From positions 1 to 64,000 of the forward strand of contig VGDT01000013.1 of NCBI GenBank assembly GCA_016869595.1: a stretch of DNA of 64,000 bases, written 5' to 3'. Positions within the stretch are counted from its first letter, which is position 1, and every line of letters begins with the position of its first letter. Below, piece by piece: positions 26,105 through 34,610 of the stretch. The DNA comes from Alphaproteobacteria bacterium (lineage in GTDB: Bacteria > Pseudomonadota > Alphaproteobacteria > Rhizobiales > Beijerinckiaceae). Below the pieces are notes generated by a model. It saw only the letters and a list, made by a program, of their open reading frames with translations, was not told where the DNA came from and ran no database searches. The position numbers and the translations under genes are program-made.

Positions 26105-26140
26105 GGATCGAGGCGGCGAATGGACATGGGGCGAATCCTG
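26105..26140. repeat. mutL 5'-end repeat, copy 2
   Basis: Repeat of the mutL start region (copy 1 at 23461-23494). Read on the minus strand it gives ATGTCCATTCGCCGCCTCGATCC and then diverges, though some similarity to mutL continues for about 15 bases (toward 26090). A TATAAT lies about 23-28 bases upstream of this vestigial ATG, as another does upstream of the real mutL. It looks like the old 5' end of mutL left behind when DNA was inserted. Confidence 0.7.
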
Positions 26141-26193
26141 AGGCTTCGCCATTATACGCGCCGCGCCTACCCGCCGTCTCGACTGAAGCCGAA

Positions 26194-26547
26194 TTAGATG
26201 TCGAACTTCTCTGAACTGTCCGCCCACTTCACGACGATTCCCTTCGTGCCGCGAATGCCGTCGAGCGGGAGAGTTTCGTGGTAATCGCCGATGGCGGGAA
26301 GGCAGATGCCGGGAACGCTGCCAATCACCTGAATTTCCCAATATTCAGGCTGACGGATATACGTCATAGGCGAAAGACGCACGGTCATGTTCAAGCAGGG
26401 TTTTTTTCCCGAGACGATGAGGATGTAGGTATCGGGCACGAAAGCCGGACGCACTTCGGCCTTGGCCTTCACGCCGTCGACCGTTCGGGGAAGAAGCTTC
26501 CAACTTGTGGCAGGCGGCGCCTTTTCAAAATCATATGCAACAGACAT
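26194..26547 (-). CDS. hypothetical protein, 117 aa
   Basis: Soluble beta-rich protein with no signal peptide and no recognised family. It starts MSVAYDFEKAPPATSWKLLP, has the central strands FVPDTYILIVSGKKP and LNMTVRLSPMTYIRQPEYW, then IQVIGSVPGICLPAIGDYHET and a terminal GIVVKWADSSEKFDI. The composition is less GC-rich than its neighbours and the gene lies just beyond the mutL repeat, so it may belong to the same accessory DNA or to a separate acquisition. It is monocistronic. The coding call rests on a clean start-stop frame with a plausible protein composition. Confidence 0.65.
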   Translation of the reverse strand: MSVAYDFEKAPPATSWKLLPRTVDGVKAKAEVRPAFVPDTYILIVSGKKPCLNMTVRLSPMTYIRQPEYWEIQVIGSVPGICLPAIGDYHETLPLDGIRGTKGIVVKWADSSEKFDI

Positions 26548-26712
26548 GAACCTACTCCCTGAAACGAGGAATGAGTGAGAAGCCTACGGAAACGTCTGCG
26601 AAGCGATTTCGTTCCTCTGCTGTGCGCACTACGGCGCATCACATCAAAGCGAGAATCCAATTAGCTCTGGCTTGTCGTAATTAAGAAGTAATCATCTGTA
26701 TCGCAGTTTGAC

Positions 26713-28623
26713 TCAATTGCGTCTCCACCAGCTTTCGAGCGTGGGGCCGAACATCGGCGACGCATAGCGCGGCAATTGCGCCGGCCGAGCGATGTCGGTC
26801 GAATGCGCGATCCATTGTTCCGACGCATGAAACAGCGGCACGACATAGAAGCCGGAAAGCAGCACGCGGTCATAGGCGCGCACGGTGGTGACGAAATCAT
26901 CGTGACTCGTCGCCGCAAGCAGAGCGGCGATGAGCGAGTCGATCGCCGGCGAAGCGGCGCCGGCCAGGTTGAAAGAGGCTTCCTGATTCGCGCTCGCAGA
27001 ACCCCAGCGCATGCGCTGCTCATTGCCGGGCGAGGCCGAAGCCACCCATTGACCAAGCATCATGTCGAAATCGAATTTTTGGCGCCGGCGCTGATATTGC
27101 ACCTCGTCGACCAAACGCACGCGGGCGTCGACGCCGATTCGTTGCAGCGATGAGGCGTAGTTGAGCGCGAGCCGTTCTTGATTGCGGTCCTTGACCATGA
27201 TCTCGAACGAGACCGGCTCGCCGTCCTTCTTCAAGGCGCCGCCGTCGATGTTGTAGCCAGCGCTTTCAAGCAAGGCGAGCGCGCGCTTCGCCATCTCGCG
27301 GTCGCGGCCCGATCCGTCATTGACCGGCGGACGCCAGCGCCCTTCCAGAATGTCTTCGCGCACGGCGCCAGGAAATGGCGCGAGCAAAGCCCGCTCCGCA
27401 GCGGACGCCGGACGGCCCGAGGAGGACAATTCGGATTCGTCGAAGAAGCTCTTCGTGCGCGTATAAAGTCCGGCGTAAAGATTGGCGTTGACCCATTCAA
27501 AATCGAACATCATGCCAAGCGCTTCGCGCAGGCGGATGTCCTTGAACAGAGGACGGCGCGTATTGAAGACGAATCCTTCCATGCCCTTCGGGTTTTCGTT
27601 CTTCAGCGTCTCTTTCATCACGCGTCCGTCGGCAAGCGCCGGGAAATCATAGCCGCTCGCCCAGCGCGTGGTGCTCGTTTCGTCGCGATAGTCGAGAAGT
27701 CCCGCCTTGAAGGCTTCAAACAGCGAATTGCCGTCGCGGAAATATTGTATGTCGACCTCGTCGAAATTGTTGAACCCGCGCTGGCTCGGCAGATCGGCGC
27801 CCCAATAGTCCTTGTTGCGGCGTAGCAAGAGGCGCTCGCCCACCTTGATGTCGTCGATCACATAGGGTCCTGAGCCGATCGGCTTCGCGAGCGTGGCGTC
27901 GGAAAAGCGTTCGACGTCGGTCGCATGTTTCGGAAGCACCGGCATGATCGCGAGAATGAGCGGCAGCTCCCGGTCGCCGACGCCTGTGAGGTTGTAATGC
28001 ACCGTATGTTCGTCAGGCGCGTCAACCGATTTGACGAGCCCATAGGCGATGCGCTGCTGCGGCCGGCCTTTCGTCTTCAGTAGGTCGAAAGAGAACAGCA
28101 CGTCTTCGGCGGTGATCGGCTTTCCGTCGGAAAAGCGCGCGCGGGGGTCGAGGTGGAAGGTCACCTGCGAGCGCGCCGGATCGATGTCGATCGATTGCGC
28201 AATCAGGCCGTAGAGCGTGAAGGGCTCGTCCTGGGAGCGGGCCATCAGGGTTTGGAAAACATTTCCAACAAGCCCCTGCGCGGCGGTTCCCGACTTGAGA
28301 TTGAAGGGGTTAAGGCTGTCGAAAGTGCCGGAGAGGCCGACCCGAAGCCGGCCGCCCTTTCTGGCGCCTGGCTCCGCGTAAGGAAAATGATTGAAATCGC
28401 TCGGCAAGGCGGGCGCGCCATGCATGGCGATCCCATGCGTCGGGCAGGGGATTTCGGAAGACGACGGGGTCGGGGCCGCCTCCGCGCGGGGCAGCGCCAA
28501 GAGGGCGGCGACCATGAAGGCGACCGTGAGAATGAGTGGCAGTGCGAAGCTTGACGCGCGGTGGGCCCGCATGCGCCGTTGGCCGCCGGCAGGGCGCCTC
28601 GCAGAAATCAGGCGGATCTTCAT
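26713..28623 (-). CDS. ABC transporter substrate-binding protein, family 5 (YejA-like)
   Basis: 636 residues, periplasmic oligopeptide/dipeptide-type binding protein. The signal peptide is in the first 50 residues (FALPLILTVAFMVAALLAL, cleavage near RAEAA). The SBP_bac_5 fold follows: HFPYAEPGARKGGRLRVGLSGTFDSLNPF, then ARFSDGKPITAEDVLFSFDLL and KRALALLESAGYNI. The extended form with GTFDSLNPF is typical of YejA-like proteins that bind peptides such as microcin C or peptidoglycan peptides. No permease or ATPase genes adjoin it, so it is an orphan or serves a distant transporter. The start at 28623 gives the signal peptide; the frame upstream is not conserved. Confidence 0.9.
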   Translation of the reverse strand: MKIRLISARRPAGGQRRMRAHRASSFALPLILTVAFMVAALLALPRAEAAPTPSSSEIPCPTHGIAMHGAPALPSDFNHFPYAEPGARKGGRLRVGLSGTFDSLNPFNLKSGTAAQGLVGNVFQTLMARSQDEPFTLYGLIAQSIDIDPARSQVTFHLDPRARFSDGKPITAEDVLFSFDLLKTKGRPQQRIAYGLVKSVDAPDEHTVHYNLTGVGDRELPLILAIMPVLPKHATDVERFSDATLAKPIGSGPYVIDDIKVGERLLLRRNKDYWGADLPSQRGFNNFDEVDIQYFRDGNSLFEAFKAGLLDYRDETSTTRWASGYDFPALADGRVMKETLKNENPKGMEGFVFNTRRPLFKDIRLREALGMMFDFEWVNANLYAGLYTRTKSFFDESELSSSGRPASAAERALLAPFPGAVREDILEGRWRPPVNDGSGRDREMAKRALALLESAGYNIDGGALKKDGEPVSFEIMVKDRNQERLALNYASSLQRIGVDARVRLVDEVQYQRRRQKFDFDMMLGQWVASASPGNEQRMRWGSASANQEASFNLAGAASPAIDSLIAALLAATSHDDFVTTVRAYDRVLLSGFYVVPLFHASEQWIAHSTDIARPAQLPRYASPMFGPTLESWWRRN

Positions 28624-28934
28624 GGGCGGACCATAATCCAACGTCCCAGGGCAGGAAGCCAGTCGCGCCGAAGTTTTCGGCCATTTTTTGTGAAATTTTC
28701 GCAAAAAATGCCGTCACCTTAAGCATTGAGGCCGCCGCCCGGCTGGAATTTACTGCGCCGACCATGTAAGAGCGTTGCCGTCGTCTCGTCGGCGTCTCGC
28801 GATCGCGTTGGAACACGGCTGGTCAGGGTTCCACGGCGCTGTAGCGCGAAGGCGGCCTCCCGTTACGACGCGACCTTAAAAAAGATCCGGAGCCTGGGGG
28901 CGCCGGCCAGCAGGACAATCGAAAGGAACTTCCG
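28624..28934. other. intergenic region upstream of two divergent envelope genes
   Basis: 311 bases without a credible gene. It separates the divergent binding-protein and IalB genes and must contain both promoters. A GAAAGGAA ribosome site precedes the IalB ATG. A short inverted repeat (tggaac/gttcca) at about 28808-28833 is the only structure noticed; no clear -35/-10 pair. Confidence 0.4.
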
Positions 28935-29651
28935 ATGTCGACCCATTTCTCGCGTTCTCGCGCGATAGCTCTTGCGGGAGCGTTGCTGTTCGTCAGCGGG
29001 GGCGCGTTGGCTCAGCAGGCCCCCGCGGCCGGCGCTCCGCAGCAACAGCAGCCTCAAGGACCGATCGCCGCCGATCTCGTCGCCGTGCAGCCCGACTGGA
29101 CCAAGGTTTGCGGCGCGGATCAGCAGACCAAAAAGGAGGTTTGCTACACGACGCGGGACTTCGGCGTCTCGGCGAAGGAAGGGGAAGCGCCGCAGCCGCT
29201 TCTCGCGCTCGCTATCTACGATCCTAAAGGCGACGACCAGAAGATCATCCGCCTGCTGCTGCCGCCGGGCCTCATGCTGAAGCCTGGCTTCCGCTTTGCG
29301 ATCGACAAGGGTCCGCAGGACGCCGGCGCGTTTGAAATCTGCTTCCCGAACGGCTGCTTCGCCGAAGCTAAGGTCAAAAAGGCGGTCGTCGACGGCATGA
29401 AGAAGGCCGAGAAGATGACGGTGGTCGTCAAGAATCAGGCGAACGCCGAAGTCACCTTCTATTTGCCGCTCGCCAATTTCGGCAAAGCCTTCGACGGTCC
29501 CGCGATCGATCCGAAGGTGCTCGAGGAGCAGCAGAAGAAGCTGCAGGAAGAGCTGCAGAAGAAGGCCGAGGAAGAGCGCAAGAGACTCGAGGCTCAGAAG
29601 GGCGCCGCGCCGACCGTGCAGAGCGGCGCGCCAGCCGCGCCGAAAAAATAA
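28935..29651 (+). CDS. invasion-associated locus B (IalB) family protein
   Basis: 238 residues, exported. Signal peptide MSTHFSRSRAIALAGALLFVS, cleavage after GALAQ. A Gln/Pro-rich linker follows, then the IalB domain: VQPDWTKVCGADQQTKKEVC, RLLLPPGLMLKPGFRFAID and FEICFPNGCFAEA, with paired cysteines that probably form disulfides. A charged coiled-coil tail (EEQQKKLQEELQKKAEEERK) is followed by a low-complexity end. The name comes from Bartonella; in free-living alphaproteobacteria these are envelope proteins of unknown role. It ends 20 bases before an intrinsic terminator. Confidence 0.92.
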   Translation: MSTHFSRSRAIALAGALLFVSGGALAQQAPAAGAPQQQQPQGPIAADLVAVQPDWTKVCGADQQTKKEVCYTTRDFGVSAKEGEAPQPLLALAIYDPKGDDQKIIRLLLPPGLMLKPGFRFAIDKGPQDAGAFEICFPNGCFAEAKVKKAVVDGMKKAEKMTVVVKNQANAEVTFYLPLANFGKAFDGPAIDPKVLEEQQKKLQEELQKKAEEERKRLEAQKGAAPTVQSGAPAAPKK

Positions 29652-29672
29652 GTTCTCACAGAACTTAATCCT

Positions 29673-29708
29673 AACCCGCGCGGGACTTTGGTCCGCGCGG
29701 GTTTTTTG
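29673..29708 (+). terminator. intrinsic terminator after the IalB gene
   Basis: Stem acccgcgcgggac, loop tttg, complement gtccgcgcgggt, followed by six T. Twelve to thirteen base pairs, GC-rich, with the U tract directly adjoining: a textbook Rho-independent terminator separating this gene from the oxidase operon. Confidence 0.92.
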
Positions 29709-29818
29709 TCGCCTTGACGGCGCGCTGCAGTGAAAGACCTTCTCCGCGGCCTCGTCCTCTGCAACTTAATCATGGAGATTCGCCAAACTCTTGGCGCTCG
29801 CTTGGGGCGCGCGTCACT

Positions 29819-29848
29819 TTGACGCAAACCGAAAGCCCGGTCTATATT
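29819..29848 (+). promoter_or_regulatory. candidate sigma70 promoter of the oxidase operon
   Basis: TTGACG at 29819-29824 and TATATT at 29843-29848 with 18-bp spacing, about 40 bases upstream of the coxB ATG. Good agreement with the consensus and a fitting position after the terminator; untested. Confidence 0.6.
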
Positions 29849-29887
29849 GACGCCATCGGCCCAATTCGCGGCGAGGACAGACAGCGC

Positions 29888-30715
29888 ATGTACATCGCCC
29901 TCGTTATGGTCCTGGTGGTTGTCGGTTCCATTCTGTTTCATATTTTGAGTCCGTGGCGGGCGACGCCGATCGCTTCGAATTGGGGCTTTATCGACGATAC
30001 GATGGGGCTGACCTTTCTGGTGACTGGCGCAGGTTTCGTCGCCGTCATTTTGTTCATGGCCTATTGCCTCTACCGCTTTCGCCATCAGCCAGGCCGCCGC
30101 GCGGCCTATGAGCCCGAAAACCAGAAGCTCGAAGCCTGGCTTGGAATCGTCACGACGATCGCCGTCATCATTCTGCTTGCGCCTGGCCTGCTGGTTTGGG
30201 GCCAGTTCATCACCGTGCCCAAAGACGCGATGGAGATCGAAGCGGTGGGGGCCCAGTGGAACTGGAGCTTTCGCCTGCCGGGCGCCGACAATCAACTCGG
30301 CTCGAGCGACGTCCGCTACATCGACTCCGCCAATGCCCTCGGTCTGAGCCCGGCCGATCCGAAGGGACAGGACGATCTGCTGGTCACGGCCGGCGAACTG
30401 CACCTTCCGCTCGGCAAGCCGGTCAAGGTCCTGTTGCGCTCGATCGACGTCCTACATGATTTTTACGTCCCTGAAATCAGGGCGAAAATGGATCTCGTGC
30501 CGGGCATCGTCACATATTTTTGGTTCACGCCGACCAAGATCGGCGAATATGAGATACTCTGCGCCGCCTATTGCGGCACAGGGCATCCGCAGATGCGCGG
30601 CAAGATGATCGTCGAGTCTGAAGCCGACTTCGAGGCCTGGCGTACGGCGCAGCAGACGTTCGAGCAATCGCGCAAGAGCGACGCAGGCCGAGATAAGCGG
30701 GCTTCTGCGCAATGA
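29888..30715 (+). CDS. coxB: cytochrome c oxidase subunit II
   Basis: Carries the dinuclear CuA centre that accepts electrons from cytochrome c. 275 residues with two N-terminal membrane helices (about 3-21, 43-64) and a C-terminal cupredoxin domain. CuA ligands are present: the upstream His in VLHDFYVPEIRAKMD and the CAAYCGTGHPQMRGKM motif (two Cys, His, Met). There is no covalently attached cytochrome c domain, so it is not a caa3-type fused subunit. Start MYIALVMVLVV at 29888 after the promoter; a longer frame has non-conserved sequence. First gene of a coxBA-CIII-CIII-IV operon. Confidence 0.95.
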   Translation: MYIALVMVLVVVGSILFHILSPWRATPIASNWGFIDDTMGLTFLVTGAGFVAVILFMAYCLYRFRHQPGRRAAYEPENQKLEAWLGIVTTIAVIILLAPGLLVWGQFITVPKDAMEIEAVGAQWNWSFRLPGADNQLGSSDVRYIDSANALGLSPADPKGQDDLLVTAGELHLPLGKPVKVLLRSIDVLHDFYVPEIRAKMDLVPGIVTYFWFTPTKIGEYEILCAAYCGTGHPQMRGKMIVESEADFEAWRTAQQTFEQSRKSDAGRDKRASAQ

Positions 30716-30830
30716 CGCTTACCGACGCTCGTCGCGCCGCATTGACATTCATCGCCGCCGAGAGGGCGCCGCCGCCATGGCGCTCGATCAATCGCCGCAA
30801 GCGCGACGGAGGCGAAGGGAGGAGCGTTCG

Positions 30831-32597
30831 ATGACCGACGCCAGCGTACCGCAGAACGTCGCTCCGCCGCCGGCGGAAGTGGAAGACGTCGAGCTTTATC
30901 ACGCTCACAGCTGGATCACGAAATATGTCTTCTGCCAGGACGCCAAGGTCATCGCCATTCAATATGCCGGCACAGCCATCACCGTCGGCATTCTGGCGCT
31001 CGTGCTGTCCTGGGTGATCCGCCTGCAGCTCGCTTTCCCAGGCGCGATCCCGTTCATTGACGCCCAGGTCTATTATCAGTCCGTGACCATGCACGGCATG
31101 ATCATGGTCGTCTACATGCTCACCGCCATCTTTCTCGGCGGCTTCGGCAACTATCTCATTCCACTGATGGTCGGCGCGAGGGACATGGTGTTCCCTTACG
31201 TCAACATGCTCAGCTACTGGGTTTATCTGATTGCCACGCTCGTCCTTGTGGCGAGCTATTTCTTTCCCGGCGGACCGACCGGCGCAGGCTGGACCCTTTA
31301 TCCGCCGCAATCGATTTTAACCGGCACGCCGGGCCACGAATGGGGCATCATTCTGATGCTCGTCTCTTTGGTCCTTTTCATTGTCGGCTTCACGATGGGC
31401 GGACTGAATTACATCGTGACCGTGTTGCAGGCGCGCACCCGCGGCATGACGCTGATGCGCATGCCGCTCACGGTGTGGGGAATCTTCGCCGCGGCGGTGA
31501 TGGCGCTTCTCGCCTTTCCCGGACTTTTCGTCGCCGGCGTCATGCTGCTCCTCGATCGCACGCTCGGCACGAGCTTCTTCGTGCCGTCGATCGTCGAACT
31601 TGGCGAACACAAGGAATATGTCGGCGGGAGTCCGATCCTGTTCCAGCACCTGTTCTGGTTCTTCGGTCATCCTGAGGTCTACATCGTCGCGCTGCCGGCG
31701 TTCGGAATCGTTTCCGATCTGATCAGCGTGCACGCGCGCAAGAACATCTTCGGGTACAGAATGATGGTCTGGGCCATCATCGCGATTGGCGTGTTGAGCA
31801 TGGTGGTGTGGGGCCACCACATGTATGTGAGTGGCATGGACCCGTGGTTCGGGTTCTTCTTTGCGGTGACGACGCTCGCCATCGCGGTGCCGACGGCGTT
31901 GAAGGTCTACAACTGGGTGCTGACTCTTTGGCACGCCGACATCCACTTTACGACGCCGATGCTGTTCGCGCTCGGCTTCCTCGTCACCTTCGTCAATGGC
32001 GGCATCACCGGCCTTTATCTCGGCAACGTCATCGTCGACGTGCCGCTGTCGGCGACGCTCTTCGTCGTCGCCCATTTCCACATGGTGATGGGCATTGCGC
32101 CGGTGCTCGTCATCTTCGGCGCGATCTATCATTGGTTTCCGAAGATCACCGGCCGCATGATGGATGAGCGGCTCGGCAAGATCCATTTCTGGATCACCTT
32201 CCTCGGCGCCTATGCGATCTTCTTTCCGATGCACTATCTCGGCGTTCTCGGCATGCCGCGGCGCTTTTACGAAATGGGCGAAACAGCTTTCGTTCCGGCT
32301 TCGGCGGCGACGCTCAATATCGTCATCACGATCATCGCTTTGGCGGTGGGCTTCGCGCAGGCGATCTTCTTCTACAATTTGTTCAAGAGCCTGAAATATG
32401 GCGCGCCTGCGGGCGGCAATCCGTGGCGCGCCGCCTCGCTCGAATGGCAGACGCCCGAGACGCCGCCGGGCCATGGCAACTGGGGCAAACAGCTTCCGGT
32501 CGTTTATCGCTGGCCCTACGCCTACAGCGTTCCCGGCGCCCCCGAAGATTACCTGCCGCAGAACGCGCCGCCGGTCAGAGGGGAGCGTTCGCCATGA
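30831..32597 (+). CDS. coxA: cytochrome c oxidase subunit I
   Basis: 588-residue heme-copper catalytic subunit with 12 or more membrane helices. Low-spin heme ligand in TMHGMIMVV. The CuB site with Tyr cross-link is FGHPEVYIVALPAFG (HPEVY, with the D-channel glutamate as in A-type enzymes); CuB histidines are in VWGHHMYVSGM; the heme ligands are in VAHFHMVMG. The ATG at 30831 follows GGGAGGAG. It lies downstream of coxB. The A-type motif and subunit set indicate a high-oxygen-adapted terminal oxidase that pumps protons. Confidence 0.97.
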   Translation: MTDASVPQNVAPPPAEVEDVELYHAHSWITKYVFCQDAKVIAIQYAGTAITVGILALVLSWVIRLQLAFPGAIPFIDAQVYYQSVTMHGMIMVVYMLTAIFLGGFGNYLIPLMVGARDMVFPYVNMLSYWVYLIATLVLVASYFFPGGPTGAGWTLYPPQSILTGTPGHEWGIILMLVSLVLFIVGFTMGGLNYIVTVLQARTRGMTLMRMPLTVWGIFAAAVMALLAFPGLFVAGVMLLLDRTLGTSFFVPSIVELGEHKEYVGGSPILFQHLFWFFGHPEVYIVALPAFGIVSDLISVHARKNIFGYRMMVWAIIAIGVLSMVVWGHHMYVSGMDPWFGFFFAVTTLAIAVPTALKVYNWVLTLWHADIHFTTPMLFALGFLVTFVNGGITGLYLGNVIVDVPLSATLFVVAHFHMVMGIAPVLVIFGAIYHWFPKITGRMMDERLGKIHFWITFLGAYAIFFPMHYLGVLGMPRRFYEMGETAFVPASAATLNIVITIIALAVGFAQAIFFYNLFKSLKYGAPAGGNPWRAASLEWQTPETPPGHGNWGKQLPVVYRWPYAYSVPGAPEDYLPQNAPPVRGERSP

Positions 32598-33304
32598 GCG
32601 TGATGGGGCTCTTCTTCATCTTTGTATTCTCCGTGGCGATTCTCTGGCTGGCGCGCCAGGGCGTAATGGAGTCGCCCTGGCTCGAGGAAGGCGAGGTCGC
32701 GCATTACCGCCGCGCCGCCGGGACCGAGCCGCCGCCAGCCACAAAAGTGGCGCTCGCCATCTTCCTTGCCGTCGCCGGCTGTCTGTTCTCGCTGCTCGCC
32801 GCCGCCTTTTTCATGCGCGGCGATGCGCCGGACTGGCAGATGCCGCCGATCCCCGGCGTTCTCTGGTTCAACACATTTCTTCTCGCGGCAAGCAGCGTCG
32901 CCTTGCAGGTTGCGCTCGTCGCCGCGCGTCGCTCTGACGTCGAGCGCGTCAAAACGGCCTTGCTTATCGGCGCGGCGACGGCCGGCTTTTTCCTGATTGG
33001 ACAGATGTGGGCGTGGCGCGAACTGATCGAACTGAAATTCTTCGCCTCGAGCAACGCGGCGAACGCCTTCTTCTATTTGCTGACGGGCGTGCATGCGCTG
33101 CATCTCATCGGCGGCCTCGTGGCGCTCGCGCGCACGACCGACAAGGTTCGCAACGCTGCGTGCGTCACCAAGGAGTTGACCACGAGCGTCGAGCTCTGCG
33201 CCATCTACTGGCATTTTCTGCTGTTCGTCTGGCTGCTGATGTTCGCCATGCTTATCGGCTGGGCCGATGGATTTGGCGTCATCTGCCGGCGTCTGCTTTC
33301 GTAA
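32594..33304 (+). CDS. cytochrome c oxidase subunit III, first copy
   Basis: 236-residue membrane protein of the heme-copper oxidase subunit III superfamily. Overlaps the coxA end by four bases. It begins MSVMGLFFIFVFSVAILWLA with a first helix, followed by about four more; the C-terminal helix reads ELCAIYWHFLLFVWLLMFAML and TGVHALHLIGGLVAL, with the conserved HxxHxxxG-like helix. It differs from the second copy downstream in its N-terminus. Tandem related subunit III proteins are unusual; one probably replaces the seven-helix form by two shorter chains. Confidence 0.85.
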   Translation: MSVMGLFFIFVFSVAILWLARQGVMESPWLEEGEVAHYRRAAGTEPPPATKVALAIFLAVAGCLFSLLAAAFFMRGDAPDWQMPPIPGVLWFNTFLLAASSVALQVALVAARRSDVERVKTALLIGAATAGFFLIGQMWAWRELIELKFFASSNAANAFFYLLTGVHALHLIGGLVALARTTDKVRNAACVTKELTTSVELCAIYWHFLLFVWLLMFAMLIGWADGFGVICRRLLS

Positions 33305-33317
33305 AAGGGAATGCGCC

Positions 33318-34046
33318 ATGACGGCGGAACATGTTTCGACTGAGCATGTGACGACTGAGCCAACGCTGCGGAGCCGTGCGCTCGGCGTGATCGCCGACTG
33401 GTCCTCGGATCAGCGCTCGTTCAAGAGCGCCTCCTGGGGCAAGGCGATGATGTGGATCTTCCTCGTCAGCGACACTTTCGTCTTCAGCTGCTTCCTGATT
33501 TCTTACATGACCGTGCGCATGTCCACGACAGTGGAATGGCCGCACCCCAGCGAAATCTTCGCGCTCGACATCGGCGGCAAGAAAATTCCTCTCATTCTCA
33601 TCGCCATCATGACCTTCGATCTCATCACGAGTTCGGGCACGATGGCGATGGCGGTCAACTTCGCCTATGCGCGCCAACGCAAGAAGGCCGCGATCCTGAT
33701 GCTGGTGACGGCCTTCTTCGGCGCCGCCTTCGTTGGGATGCAGGCCTTCGAGTGGAGCAAGCTCATACACGAGGGCGTGCGGCCCTGGGGCAATCCTTTC
33801 GGCGCCGCGCAGTTTGGGTCGAGCTTCTTCATGATCACGGGCTTTCATGGTTTCCACGTGTCGGTCGGCGTGATCTTCCTGCTCCTCATCGCGCGCGCCG
33901 TGTGGCGCGGTGATTATGATGTCGGGCGGCGCGGCTTTTTCACGAGCCGCAAGGGCCGATATGAGATTGTCGAGATCATGGGCCTATATTGGCACTTCGT
34001 GGACCTTGTCTGGGTCTTCATCTTCGCTTTCTTCTATCTATGGTGA
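33318..34046 (+). CDS. coxC: cytochrome c oxidase subunit III, second copy
   Basis: 242-residue subunit III with about five transmembrane helices: WGKAMMWIFLVSDTFVFSCF, FDLITSSGTMAMAVNFAYA, ILMLVTAFFGAAFVGMQAFEW, TGFHGFHVSVGVIFLLLIA and IVEIMGLYWHFVDLVWVFIFA, all typical signatures. The WHFVDLVW ending is the usual coxC ending. It starts at 33318; the frame upstream lies inside the previous gene. It supports the integrity of the proton-pumping subunit I. Fourth in the operon. Confidence 0.95.
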   Translation: MTAEHVSTEHVTTEPTLRSRALGVIADWSSDQRSFKSASWGKAMMWIFLVSDTFVFSCFLISYMTVRMSTTVEWPHPSEIFALDIGGKKIPLILIAIMTFDLITSSGTMAMAVNFAYARQRKKAAILMLVTAFFGAAFVGMQAFEWSKLIHEGVRPWGNPFGAAQFGSSFFMITGFHGFHVSVGVIFLLLIARAVWRGDYDVGRRGFFTSRKGRYEIVEIMGLYWHFVDLVWVFIFAFFYLW

Positions 34047-34066
34047 CGTCTTCGACAGGGGGAAAA

Positions 34067-34444
34067 ATGACGGCGACGACGGACGATATGACGCATGGCC
34101 ATGTCCCTGTCGCGCAAGCGGCGCAGCCCGCGGCGCAGGCGCATGGCCAGCAGCATCCGATCAAGCTCTATCTTCTGGTGTGGGCGCTGCTCTTCGTGCT
34201 GAGCGCCTGCTCCTATCTCGTCGATTATTTCGACGTTCAGGGCTATCTGCGCTGGTTCCTGATCGTCGTCTTCATGTTGCTGAAGGCAGGGCTCATCGTG
34301 GCCGTCTTCATGCACATGGCCTGGGAGCGGCTTGCGCTGGTCGTCGCTATTCTCATGCCGCCGCTGGCGGTTCTCGTGCTGATGGCGATGATGGCGTGGG
34401 AAGGCGAATACACCAAATATCTGCGCGAGTTCTTCTTCGGATGA
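34067..34444 (+). CDS. cytochrome c oxidase subunit IV (prokaryotic, COX4-pro)
   Basis: 125 residues with three membrane helices. The sequence HPIKLYLLVWALLFVLSACSY, then YLRWFLIVVFMLLKAGLIVAVFMHM and ALVVAILMPPLAVLVLMA match the prokaryotic cytochrome c oxidase subunit IV family, which assists assembly and stability. The N-terminal 35 residues are a His/Ala-rich low-complexity stretch. A GGGGGAAAA ribosome site precedes the ATG at 34067. Last canonical oxidase subunit in the operon. Confidence 0.88.
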   Translation: MTATTDDMTHGHVPVAQAAQPAAQAHGQQHPIKLYLLVWALLFVLSACSYLVDYFDVQGYLRWFLIVVFMLLKAGLIVAVFMHMAWERLALVVAILMPPLAVLVLMAMMAWEGEYTKYLREFFFG

Positions 34445-34487
34445 CGCGTGAGGAAACTTCGCAGCACGGTCTCCAAGATCAGTGCGG

Positions 34488-34604
34488 ATGAGAAGAGACG
34501 ATCAGCGCGCCGCCAATAAGGCGATCCTCATCGTCCTTGCGGCGCTTTGCGTCGTGATGATCGTTTTTCTCGGCGCCTGGATGCTCGTTGCGAGACTGTC
34601 TTAG
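34488..34604 (+). CDS. 38-residue single-helix protein at the end of the oxidase operon
   Basis: Small frame MRRDDQRAANKAILIVLAAL... ending in LVARLS, 38 residues with one membrane helix (about 12-34) preceded by charged residues, N-in topology. It begins 43 bases after the subunit IV stop on the same strand. Similar tiny helical proteins accompany oxidase operons, so a minor subunit or assembly peptide is plausible. The ribosome site is weak and the call rests on position and helix pattern. Confidence 0.5.
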   Translation: MRRDDQRAANKAILIVLAALCVVMIVFLGAWMLVARLS

Positions 34605-34610
34605 CGGCCT

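Noticed and set aside
31317-32474. 385-codon minus-strand frame
   Set aside because: Antisense to the well-conserved coxA, with charged low-complexity composition.
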